DNA from: a virus
IMG/VR virus record: IMGVR_UViG_3300029953_000012
Span: 36,201 to 100,200 of that record
Length of the DNA: 64,000 bases
Strand: one strand, 5' to 3'
Within the stretch, counting starts at the first letter, position 1. The number at the start of each line of letters is the position of its first letter. Below the pieces are notes generated by a model. That model did no database searches. It was not told the origin of the DNA and saw nothing but the letters and a program-made list of their open reading frames with translations. The position numbers and the translations under genes were made by a program. This document shows positions 10,536 to 20,900 of this stretch, in pieces.

Positions 10536-10553
10536 TTACCGTTTTCCTACTGT

Positions 10554-10561
10554 AATTACAC
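10554..10561 (-). promoter_or_regulatory. Late-promoter-like box (GTGTAATT)
   Basis: On the minus strand this reads GTGTAATTACA, 18 nt before the start codon at 10535. It is one of twelve near-identical boxes upstream of minus-strand genes. Here it is part of a perfect TGTAATTACA palindrome. Confidence 0.5.
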
Positions 10562-10562
10562 A

Positions 10563-12209
10563 TTAATAACCAAAGAAAAATCCCGAATTTCTTGTTGGGA
10601 CGCTTATAGTGTTACTACCAACAGCCTGTAGTGATAATAGACCCGCGCTAATACCATTATCCTGACCAATCCAAGTTTGAGTATGTGAAACATCAAATAC
10701 TCCAGTGGTGATTTCAGCATTAACTAAAAATGCGGTCACATTACTTTCAGAACCGGATTGAACGTAAGTAGAAGATATTCCCTGTAAATATCCACTCAAA
10801 ATACTAAGTCCACTGGCGGTATTATAGGTATTTCCTTCAAATGTAAATTTTTGTTTAGGTCTGGTTGCTGCTTGTAAATTTTGCACAACGTAGTCGCCTT
10901 CTATTGTAGCTCCAGCTAATAATTCATAAATCCATCTAGAAGGTTCTGAATCCATCGCATATTTCAAACTATCAAGACCCATAGGTTCAAATCCGTCTTC
11001 CATATTTAAGGATAATTTTAGTTCTGCCAATTGACTATTCTCGGTGACTTCTACATCACAATTAGGAGAAAAGTTAACAGCATTATTGTGATTACCCGAA
11101 AAAACAGGTGAACTTATAATTAAACCTGTTAAAAAGGTTCTCCAATTATTCCCACCGTTGGTATTTTTGAAGATTTGGATTTGATTTAGGCGATAGTCGA
11201 GAGGGCCGAACGTTCGAAAATCACCTTCTATCTTCCAATTTTCTGTATTGTTTAGAAAGTTTTGTGTGCAAGTCACGCTGTAATCTAGGAAACCTGAAGG
11301 ATTAGCTCCAGACACATATCCGACTTTAATATCAATAGTTGCCGCGCCAGAATCTACACTTGCATTATAAGTGTTCTTAATCCAATTCGTAGTGTTATAT
11401 CCAAACTCATTCTGTATGTCCGCCAACATTCCATAATTCAGATTATTAGTAATAATAGAATTAAGATTATTGTTTATGGGAGAACCTTGAATTTTTAAAT
11501 TATAATCCACCACCCTAAATTCTTCAGTTATACCGTCAGAAATTTCTAATGAAGTTTTTTTGACGAAAGGAGAAATAACTCCAGTATTATAAAGATAGTT
11601 CTCTGTAACTGAATAAATTGCTTCTGCACGATTAATATTTTCAGAGACAGATAATAATACCCCGGAACCCGAAGGGACAAGATAAGGAATACACGAGCCA
11701 AAAGCATCCTGACCCGTAAAAGTTTGAACAAATGAGATAGCGTTTTGAAAAGCGGGATTGGAATTTCTTACTCCTTGAGCACTGATTGAATGCAAAACTG
11801 AAACTGAACCATCTTCTCGTTCGGTGAAACTATAGGCGTTGCTAGGTTGTAAAATTCCTGATGGCATCGCCCATGATTTTAGTTTTATATTATACTTAAC
11901 GAATGAGCCTTGGAAATAAGTATTTTGGTCTAAACTAATAGACTCTACTGTAATTCCAGACCAGTTATATAGAACATTATTTTGGTCGTCTTGGACTAAT
12001 AAATCTTGGAACTGATTAGAAAAAATTCCGGTTAGATAATTTATTACTTGTCCTGTGTTTGTAATTCCTGTTACAAAACCTTGTAAATCAATGGCGGTTT
12101 CGTAAGAATATAAATATCCAAATTGTATAGGAATTTGTGAAAAATTACATAGGGGTGTCGGTGGCCCTAGGGTCACGCCGCCATAACTGATATAAATTCC
12201 AGTAGTCAT
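10563..12209 (-). CDS. Distal tail structural protein
   Basis: 548 residues. No named family is certain. The order of features (N-terminal strands, an 'EREDGSVSVLHSISAQGVR' segment near 135-155, then 'AISFVQTFTG' and a long mixed region) parallels the protein encoded at 13174-14943, so the two may be diverged copies of a distal-tail or tip protein. Charged residues are more common here than in the SG-rich fibre proteins, which suggests a tail-body component rather than a fibre. A late-type box lies 11 nt upstream of the start. Confidence 0.5.
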   Translation of the reverse strand: MTTGIYISYGGVTLGPPTPLCNFSQIPIQFGYLYSYETAIDLQGFVTGITNTGQVINYLTGIFSNQFQDLLVQDDQNNVLYNWSGITVESISLDQNTYFQGSFVKYNIKLKSWAMPSGILQPSNAYSFTEREDGSVSVLHSISAQGVRNSNPAFQNAISFVQTFTGQDAFGSCIPYLVPSGSGVLLSVSENINRAEAIYSVTENYLYNTGVISPFVKKTSLEISDGITEEFRVVDYNLKIQGSPINNNLNSIITNNLNYGMLADIQNEFGYNTTNWIKNTYNASVDSGAATIDIKVGYVSGANPSGFLDYSVTCTQNFLNNTENWKIEGDFRTFGPLDYRLNQIQIFKNTNGGNNWRTFLTGLIISSPVFSGNHNNAVNFSPNCDVEVTENSQLAELKLSLNMEDGFEPMGLDSLKYAMDSEPSRWIYELLAGATIEGDYVVQNLQAATRPKQKFTFEGNTYNTASGLSILSGYLQGISSTYVQSGSESNVTAFLVNAEITTGVFDVSHTQTWIGQDNGISAGLLSLQAVGSNTISVPTRNSGFFFGY

Positions 12210-12220
12210 TCCTAATCATT

Positions 12221-12228
12221 AATTACAC
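12221..12228 (-). promoter_or_regulatory. Late-promoter-like box
   Basis: TAGTGTAATTA on the minus strand, 11 nt before the start codon at 12209. Confidence 0.5.
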
Positions 12229-12257
12229 TATTTTGTTATTTTTTTCTATTTTATGTG

Positions 12258-12263
12258 TATAAT
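12258..12263 (+). promoter_or_regulatory. -10 box of the homing endonuclease leader
   Basis: A perfect TATAAT with a poor -35 candidate (TTGTTA, 12233-12238, 19-bp spacer). The predicted start near 12270 would open the structured leader that follows. Confidence 0.4.
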
Positions 12264-12267
12264 ATTA

Positions 12268-12363
12268 TGTACAGATAATATGAGATTAGTTAGACCATTT
12301 TGGGCTTTTCGTGAGCGTTTTGGAAACGCACTTCTTCTCATAGAACTGTACAGCACGAAAGGC
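12268..12363 (+). ncRNA. Structured 5' leader of the GIY-YIG gene
   Basis: Nested inverted repeats: TGTACAG (12268-12274) with CTGTACA (12346-12352), ATGAG (12280-12284) with CTCAT (12337-12341), and an inner hairpin GCGTTT (12315-12320) with AAACGC (12324-12329). A second pairing, GCTTTTCGTG (12304-12313) with CACGAAAGGC (12354-12363), would form a pseudoknot or a rival fold. It would cover the GAAAGG ribosome site (12357-12362) that lies 5 nt before the ATG. This is visible pairing only; no known RNA family is recognised. Confidence 0.5.
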
Positions 12364-12367
12364 TTTT

Positions 12368-13177
12368 ATGAATAAAATATCGGGGATATACCAAATAATA
12401 AATACAAAAAATGGCAAATTTTACGTTGGAAGCTTAAAGGATTGTTACGCAAGAAAAGGGAGGCATTTTAGGCACTTAAAAAATAGAACTCATTATAATG
12501 ATTATTTACAAAGGTCTTTTGATAAATACGGGGAATCTTCGTTTGTATTTTTAGTCTTGGAAGAAGATATACCTGAAAATAGTTTGCTTTCTATAGAGCA
12601 ATTATATTTAGACGAAATATCTAAAGATAAACAACATTCTATGAATGCTGGTTTTATAGCTGGTAGAGTAGAAATGACAGACGAAATTAAACAAAAAATA
12701 AGAATAACAAGGATAGGGAAGAAAATGAGTGAAGTTACAAAAAAGAAACTTTCTGAATTGGGGTTGGGGGAAAAGAATCACTTTTTTGGGAAACACCATA
12801 CACAAGAATCAAAAAAGAAAATTGGTAAAAAGGGAGAAAAACATCCATTTTTTGGTAAACGTCATTCTGAAGCAAGTAAAAGAAAAATATCCAAAGCTAA
12901 TAAGGGAAGAGTCCTGTCGGTCTTGACTAGAAAAAATATATCTCTTGCTAAAAAAGGAGTTCCTCGTTCAAAAGAGGCTATAAGGAAAACACAATTAGCG
13001 ATAATGATTCCAATAAAACAATTAGACAAAATAACTGGAAATATTATTAAAATTTGGCCGTCTATGAAGGATGCATCAATATCATTAGGAATTAGCAATG
13101 GTTATACTGGCAATATTAGTAGAGCATGTTCAAAAATAAAACCATCTGCCTACGGTTTCAAATGGGAATACGCTTAA
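12368..13177 (+). CDS. GIY-YIG homing endonuclease with NUMOD modules
   Basis: 269 residues. The N-terminal GIY-YIG nuclease has SGIYQI (5-10), GKFYVGS (16-22), an Arg at about 29, and the catalytic Glu in SIEQLY (75-80). It is followed by repeated NUMOD3 DNA-contact motifs (FFGKHHTQESKKKI and FFGKRHSEASKRKI, about 137-178) and a C-terminal NUMOD1-like helix-turn-helix (IKQLDKITGNIIKIWPS through GFKWEYA). It is a free-standing mobile gene on the opposite strand to the tail genes around it. Its stop overlaps that of the convergent gene ending at 13174. The enzyme would cut an allele lacking the insertion and spread by repair. Confidence 0.9.
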   Translation: MNKISGIYQIINTKNGKFYVGSLKDCYARKGRHFRHLKNRTHYNDYLQRSFDKYGESSFVFLVLEEDIPENSLLSIEQLYLDEISKDKQHSMNAGFIAGRVEMTDEIKQKIRITRIGKKMSEVTKKKLSELGLGEKNHFFGKHHTQESKKKIGKKGEKHPFFGKRHSEASKRKISKANKGRVLSVLTRKNISLAKKGVPRSKEAIRKTQLAIMIPIKQLDKITGNIIKIWPSMKDASISLGISNGYTGNISRACSKIKPSAYGFKWEYA

Positions 13178-14943
13178 GGATTATTTGCCGAAAGCCGCTT
13201 TTTCCAAGTATATACGTAATTGATTTCTACGACCAATTTTCCATCTGAGTTAAACGAGTAACGAGAAGATTCTAGAAACCAGTTTAACGTTAGATTAGGA
13301 GTATTCAATTGATTTAAAAAAGTTGTCCCTCCGTACTGATATAGAGCCGTCAAGTAATTCGCCAAAGGAATCCCGTTTATAGTAGAAAAATTTCCAGATG
13401 GAAGAGCGAATTGATTACTCTGTTTTCCTAACTGAGTATTAAAACTGATGGAGATTTCCCCTTTCTCTGTTTGATAAGCGTAAGATAGGACTGATAAATT
13501 GTTTGGCCTATTTACAATTTTAAATTCATTTACAATATCCACGGGTTTTTTATTTGAAATTTTCACATCCAACACATTAAACTCCAACCCATTTACGGTA
13601 ACAAAATAAGAAGGGTTGTTTGAATATTCGAACTTACAAGACCCCCTAGTTTTTATATTGGGCCACGTAAATTCCCGTGAAACCATGTTCATTTCTGGCA
13701 ACTCCGAGTCAATAACAGAAAAATTATTAGTGTAGTAGTTACTAATAGTTGTTGGACTAATCCCGGTTGTGTTATTCATTAGTGTCTGAAAATATCCCGA
13801 ATTATTTATAATACGGTTTACTGTATAATCAAAAGTATGTGATGCCTCAATAAGATTGTAAGTTCCTATCTTAAATTCTATCAATTGGGCAGTAATTGTT
13901 CCGTCTCCAGAAAATGTTGGATTGTTGGTAAACGATGTTTCGTAAGAGGCCGACAGACTTCTAGCATCATAAGTCTTAATGGTCTTCACTGGCGTATTTA
14001 TTAGTGGGAGTAAACCAGAATTACTTATAACTAAATATTGACTATCTTGGTTAATCACGCCGCTATTATAAAATCCACTATAAATATTAACACATCTGCC
14101 ATAAGAGTTAGATAGGTAATAATCTAATGTAGTTTCTGCCACCGCGAAATTGATTTTCCCAAAGGTAGAAGTTCTCTCTGAAACTTGGATAACACCATCC
14201 GTGCCCATCTCCAGAGAGTTAGTCAGGTTATAGATTATACCAGAACCATCGAAAGGTAGTTCCTCTCTCTTACGCGAAAAGGAATATTGGTTTTTAAATA
14301 GGTCTACTGACTCAGTATAGTAGTTTCTGAATATACCAGTATTTCCTACTCCACTTATCTGGTTGACCATAGTATATAGGCCGAATGAAGTTCCAGTATC
14401 TCCAGCGAAAATCCCGCTGGCTATCTGAGCCGCCAAAGCCCTTCTTCCCGTGGCTGTATTCGTACCAGAAATACCCGTTCTAATTCCGAAAGATAAAGCA
14501 TGATTAAAGTTTCTATTTCCATCAGCATTAGTAGCAAACGAAAAATCTTCCTTGAAGTCTAGAATCGTTGTTCCAAAATTTATGAAAAAACCCGTATCCA
14601 AACCTTCATAATAATTCCCTGTTAGTTCAGGAAACATTGATACAATATTAGTTACTGGGGAATGTACTTCCACCGTAACATTAAATTTAGATGCCTTTAA
14701 AGAGTCCGACGGGAAAGCGTATGTGTTTTGTGTTTGGAATACGGTAGTATTAATATCCCCGCTATAAACTTGCAAAAATTGCTGTTGTATTTGACTTTGA
14801 ATTGTCTGAGCAGAAACCAGATAATCCGTGCTATAAATTTCAAAACTATAAACAGAGACATCCTTTAAAGCAATAGAATTAGCTAAAAATTGCCTCGAAA
14901 CTTGCACTCCCAAAGAACCCGTTACCAAGCCAGAAATATTCAT
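13174..14943 (-). CDS. Distal tail structural protein, downstream of tape measure
   Basis: 589 residues starting three bases after the tape measure stop, the usual place of the distal tail protein in siphoviruses. An 'EDFSFATNADGNRNFNHA' block (near 130-150) has the same layout as in the protein at 10563-12209. The second half contains a chain of beta-strands with NSG and NTG turns ('NSGVINQDSQYLVISNSG') and ends in a basic KKRLSANNP tail. No enzymatic motif is seen. A distal-tail or tip role is likely from position. Confidence 0.55.
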   Translation of the reverse strand: MNISGLVTGSLGVQVSRQFLANSIALKDVSVYSFEIYSTDYLVSAQTIQSQIQQQFLQVYSGDINTTVFQTQNTYAFPSDSLKASKFNVTVEVHSPVTNIVSMFPELTGNYYEGLDTGFFINFGTTILDFKEDFSFATNADGNRNFNHALSFGIRTGISGTNTATGRRALAAQIASGIFAGDTGTSFGLYTMVNQISGVGNTGIFRNYYTESVDLFKNQYSFSRKREELPFDGSGIIYNLTNSLEMGTDGVIQVSERTSTFGKINFAVAETTLDYYLSNSYGRCVNIYSGFYNSGVINQDSQYLVISNSGLLPLINTPVKTIKTYDARSLSASYETSFTNNPTFSGDGTITAQLIEFKIGTYNLIEASHTFDYTVNRIINNSGYFQTLMNNTTGISPTTISNYYTNNFSVIDSELPEMNMVSREFTWPNIKTRGSCKFEYSNNPSYFVTVNGLEFNVLDVKISNKKPVDIVNEFKIVNRPNNLSVLSYAYQTEKGEISISFNTQLGKQSNQFALPSGNFSTINGIPLANYLTALYQYGGTTFLNQLNTPNLTLNWFLESSRYSFNSDGKLVVEINYVYTWKKRLSANNP

Positions 14944-14946
14944 ATA

Positions 14947-17900
14947 TTATTGTACCTTTGCTGGCAGCGGCTGATTACTAGTTACACTCTTAATTAAATC
15001 CAGTATCCCTGCCGCATTTGGAGTAACTGTAATATTAATTGGTGCCAAACCTTTAGACAATATCTCTGCCGCTGCCGTCATCAATTTTGCGGCTGTCATT
15101 AAATCAACTGCTCCCGTTTGCAAATTCTTAAATCCTTCCTGATTTTTCTGGAGTTCATCCTGTCTATTATCTTTCGTGGCAGTAAGATTTTGTTTATCCA
15201 AAATACTTTGTGGAGTTTGATTTCCAAATTGTTTCTGAGTAAGACTAGAAGCAGATTTTGATGCCAAGTCGTCGTTATATTTTAGATATGCCAATCCCGC
15301 ACTACTCTTAGTTAAATTGCGCTCAATCATCTGCCTCTGGGCTTCTCTGTCCTTCTGATACTTAGCCTCTAATTCTGGAGAATCTTTACCCAAGGCAGAA
15401 TAACTTTGGTTTCCTAATCCTCCTTTATAACCATATAAATAGCCGTTTCTATTAATGGTGTGTTCAGGTAAAATTCTGTTTTGGAAAATATTACTTTTTG
15501 TTTGGTTAAAATAGTTATTGGCGTCCTTATCGGTTAGGGCTTTTTCTATTCTGGCACTTTTTGAATGCATACCCGTCGCGTGTTCGTAATTTTGATTAAA
15601 TACTTCGTCGGTAGAAGTCCTATATTTGTCTCCATACTTTTTGATAAAATTCATTCTATCATCAAGTCTTTTGCCGCGAACTTCTTCTGTTTCAATTTGG
15701 GAACCGTATTGCATCCTTTCACTATTTTTATCAACCAAATATCTTCCCGCCATAGCTACATAGCTTAATGGACTCTTGCTAACCCCTAATAAGCCAAGAC
15801 CCATATTACCAATTCCTTCTGAATAGTGTCCTTGTTTAAAATCGTCATATGATTCCTTAGCAGCAAATCCGACTCCTACCGCTCCTAACGCAGTACCTCC
15901 CACTCTGGCAAATTTACCAAGTTTACCAGCGTTTTTCCATCCAGAAAGTGGGTTTAGAGAATCTGCTAATGAGCCAAATTTAAGTGAAAAAGCCTCCTTT
16001 ACTCCACTAGAGGTTGAAGAAACGTTTTTTGCTAATGAATCACGTAAAGAAACTCTTCTTGCTATTTCAGTGTCATAAGCTGTTCCACTGCCATAACGTA
16101 AAGGTTCTACTTTAAGTGATTTTCCAATTTTTTGAGATTCTTGACTATTTATGGTTGAAATTCTATCATTCAAAACTCCTTCACGAGCAGAATTTCCTAA
16201 TAATAAATTCCTAGCTCTTGTATATTCCCTTAAGGCTGTTTTTCCTCCCTTTAGAGAAGAGGTATTAACTTGACCAGCGAGTATATCATAATGTTCTGGA
16301 AGAAGACCTTTTTCTTGACCACCAAGATATGTTTGTTTAATATATTCCGGCATTCTTTCCTGACGAACCTTAAGAATCTTATCATAGGCATCCTGCATTC
16401 TTTTTTCATAAATAGCTTTATTTGACGCTAAAGTTTTAAGTTCTGCTTTGGCGTCTTCAATAGGACTAAAAGCGGTTCCTGTTGGTGCGGCAAGTTTAGA
16501 ATTCGAATTTATAGCGAAATTAGATTGTTTCTCTAATGTTGGAATACCAAAATTTCCTTTAATTTCTTGAGCTACTTTTGAGGCAGCTTTTTCTCCAGCA
16601 GCAATCGCAGACTCACCAGCTTGAGCCGTTTTAGGATTTATAATTGCTTCTTTAAGTCCTTTAAATTCTGTTACTAATTCCTTTGTGGCTTCTCCCCCTC
16701 CACGACCCTTGAACATTGCCCCAATAGATAAAATTAATGCACCCGCAGATAACATAGCCCCACCAGACGGAATGGCGTTCATTCCCAATGTTTGATACCA
16801 CTTAGCAGGGGGTGGTGTCGGAGGAGGTGTAGAATTATCTGTTCCGTTAGGAGTATATTTATTAGACTCGGCGGTTTTAGCGTCTTCTGACTTTTGAATT
16901 AAGTCCTGAAAAGTTTTAAAATTAGTACCTAGTGTTTCAAGACTATGAGAAAAAATATCCAAATCACCAGAAGCGCGTTTTACTGAGGTATCCAATGGAC
17001 TAATATCCAAACCACTTTGTCCTCCGGGTATAGGGCTATTAATATCCAAAGATGGCGTATTAACCCCCTTATACTTTCCAAAAGTTCTATCGAATGACCT
17101 TTCATCACTATTAGCAAATTGCTGTAAACCAGAACCAGCGTAAATATAATTATAAGCCGCTCTTGAACCAGCTTGAGCAGTGTCATACAAACCTCGTATT
17201 TGAGGATTATTATAATCTCTCTCGTCAGAAGGTATGAAATTAAGCAAATCTCTAGCTGCCTCACCTCGGCGTATGGTGCTGCGACTGTGAGTCATTGTAT
17301 ATTCATCTCGGCGAAGTTCTATACGAGCACTTCTAGCACCCCCACGAGCCAATTCATCAATACCTTTAATACCATCCGCTAGTTCGCTAAATCTGGCAGT
17401 CTTAATCTCAGCAAGTAAGTCATACAAAGCCTTAGTTTGTTCTTCGGCGTTCTTTTCTGCAATAGTCTTGGATTCAAGAAGGATATTACCGATATCTTCG
17501 GTTTTGCTTGAAAGTGCGCTGCTTAAAGAACTCTGTAAACCACTAAATTGAACGGGTTTAAACATCTCATTTCCCGTTTCTCCAACAGTAGCTCCAGCCC
17601 CCAAAAAGTTCTTAATAAAAGAATCTTTGTCCGTTACTCCACTGAGAATATTTTGTGGGTTTTTGGAAAACTCAGATAACCTCGAAGCAAGATATTCATT
17701 TTGTCTTTGTTTGTCTGGTAATAACGTAGCAAGACCGGAGGCGTCTGTTGAATTTGTCAAAGTTGGACGAATAAATTCTTGAGTAACCTTTTGTAGACTT
17801 TCGCTAATAGATTTTTTGCCAGCAATATTATTTAATGACGAATCTCTCTGAAATTGGTCATTTAAGTCTTGGATTTTCAACGCATAACGCTGTTGAATTG

Positions 17901-20900
17901 TTGACGAGTCAGAAGTAGTTAAAGATGATAATTCGTTTTGTTTTCCACCTTTGTAAGTAGCCAAGGAAGCGGTTCTATAAGTTGACTCCGCGCCCGCCAC
18001 ACCAGATGCTAAATTGAAATTGGATATTAATGCACCTTTGGAAATAACATTTTGAAGTTCTTGGTTGTACTTTTGGCGGATTGCCATTTCTTGAATGTTA
18101 ATTTCATTAAGAGCCTTGATATGTCTATCCCATTCGTCAACTCCAACACCTTTTGGAATTTTAAATTTATTAATCTCGTAAGAAAGTTGTTTAAATAATT
18201 GAGCGGCAGATTGGGTTCCTAAATCTGTATAGATAGGATTTTTAACCGCTTCACTCATATAAGAACTTATGTCATTATCATTCAAAGCCCCTTTCTTCAT
18301 TCTGTCCGAAAACCCTTGAGGCATTAAATCAGAGTCCATAACCCTTTGACCAATTGCTACTGCTGCTTGACTTAATGTATTCTGTTTCTCTAATATGTCT
18401 GTCGGGTTTGTTCCTCCAAAAAGACCAGTATCAGTAGCAAAAATTCCACCCGCCCTAGACTCAGCGAAACTATGACCGGCAATAGAATTATTAGCCACCA
18501 TTTGGGCTAAATTCATTCGTATTTCAGTTTCGCTCTTGTCGGCGGATTGTGTGTTGATAGCCTGACTAAGAATATTCCTCTTTTCTTCCGATGTTCCTGC
18601 TCCTTCTAGTTTTTGAACGATTTCTGCACCGCCACCTTTTCCAGAGGCATCAGGATTTATTCCCGCTAAAGCTATTAGAGATTTGGAATACTTACTCTGA
18701 AGGGATTGGTATTCATCAAGGGTGACGGCTGTATCATTTGCTGCGGCTTTTAATTTATCAAAAGAATCAAGAACGTCATTACCCGCGCTTGATAGATTTT
18801 CAGCCCTCGTACTTGCCAAATCATAGGCTCTTTCAAAAGTCCCGAATTTAGAAGCAGTAATAGATAATGCATTTGACAAAGAATTTGCCGCTACTCCAGC
18901 GGCGGTGATTACTCCCAATTTATTTGGGAAAGTTAATAATAATTGACTAGCAGTTACTATTCCATTAGAAAACTCTTCTAAACCTTTTGAAGCATCAACG
19001 GCACCAAAGTTTTTTGAAAAACTAGCCGCCTGTTCTATTGCCATGGGCGCGGCAATCATACCATATATAGAACCGCTACTTATTTTTCCAGATATTCCAG
19101 AAACTCTTTGCCTATAGTTTTGGTATTCAGCATTTTGAGCAGCTTGAACGGTCGGGTCTTTTGAAAACGAACTGTTTTTAGATTTTATAGCATCAGCTAA
19201 TTTATCTACGTCATTATATTCTTGACCATTATATTTAGTAGAACCTTCAACTTGAATATTCTTTTGAAGAATGGCAAATTGTTCGTTAGTTTTTCTAATT
19301 AACTCGATTTGTTTTTCGTATCCGAAAGAAAGGGAGTTTAATATTCCTCCCATCTTATTTCCTAAAACACCCTGTAAAGAACCTAAAATTAAAGAATCGG
19401 TAATACCGAAATTCGGAACAAATCCACCTCCCATGTTTTTAACATCTGTTTGTCCAATTGTAGCGTGTTGATTTATTGCATCCTGTGGGCTATTCTGATA
19501 AGATTTATCATATACCATGGCTCCTAATGGATTGTTGGTGGAAACGGCTTCTGGAGAAAATCCGATAGTAGCAGAAGAAGAATTTTCTCTTATTAATGCT
19601 TTTCTAACGGCTTCTCGTTCGTAAAACCACTCTAAAATTTCTTTTCCTGCCAGTCTCTTATCCCCCACAACAATTTGTGCATTTGGATTTTTTGACATTG
19701 CAAGATAACTTGATAGTTCTATATCAGAACCCAATTTAGTAGTATATCTATATGCTCCATAATTTTGATTTTTTCTTTCTGCTGAAGCTTGCAATCCCCT
19801 TTTGTTGGCATAAACTCCCCTCTTAACAATATTTTGATTTTGGGTGTCCCAAATATGATATGGTTCGCTTGGGTCTGGCATTGCTGCATTTGGAACAGAA
19901 AAACCACCAGCAGGAGTTACCGATATATTTGCACCAATTTCTTTTCCAACAGCACTTACTATATTAGCTGAGAAAGCTTGATTAACATTTCCTTCATATA
20001 CCCTTTGCATTACTCCACTAGAAAGTTCTGTTAGAGCTTGTCTTTTTAATTGTACTCCTTTAGCTCCACCAATAGAATTAGCCTCATTAAGAAGGGCGAT
20101 ATATTTTTCCATCAATCCATTATTCTGAGAAAGAACTTGTCCAATTCCCTGTTGAATCATTTTCTGTTTTTCGGCTGGTTCGTTATAACCTAATTCAGTT
20201 TTTCCAGAAGCGATAGCGAACGCCCCGAATCCTTTTGTAATTTTAGCAATCAAAGCCGCTGCTATTTGAATACCGGGACCAGAAATAATATCTCCAAGAC
20301 CTTTCGCAAAACCTTGACCAATACTTTTACTAATCTTATCCCCCGTGTCGGATTTTTCAGTAATTGAATCTAGACTGTCTGCGATTTTTTGTATTTGACT
20401 ATTAAAAGAGTCTAACTGACTTTTTGCTCCACTACCCATACTTACATTTCCTAAAGACGAAACTAGTTTTGTGAATGTTAAAACTGTGGTATTAAGTTTG
20501 GAAGCGATAGTATCATTAAGAGATACCATACGTTGTTCGATAAGACCAGTTGATTGACCGGCAGCAATTACAGCCTTGTCGTAAATAGAAAATCCATGTC
20601 CCAAATCATTTAAAGAAGCCTTTAAAATGTTAACTTGATAAACACCACCAACAGCTTCTGTGACGAATGACTTTTGAGCATAATTAAGGTTATTGTATTG
20701 AGACGCGAGATTCTTTAAAATACTAATTAAAGGAAGAACTTGTCCTGCCGCATTTTTTGTTTGCACTCCAACGGCTTCCAAATCGTTTATAACTTCTGGT
20801 CTTCCTAACCTTGTAAAAATAGACTTGAAAGCGTTACCAATAACGGCACCACCACGAGCCGTAGCGGTCTGGACAGCGGTAACTAATCCCAATAATTGAT

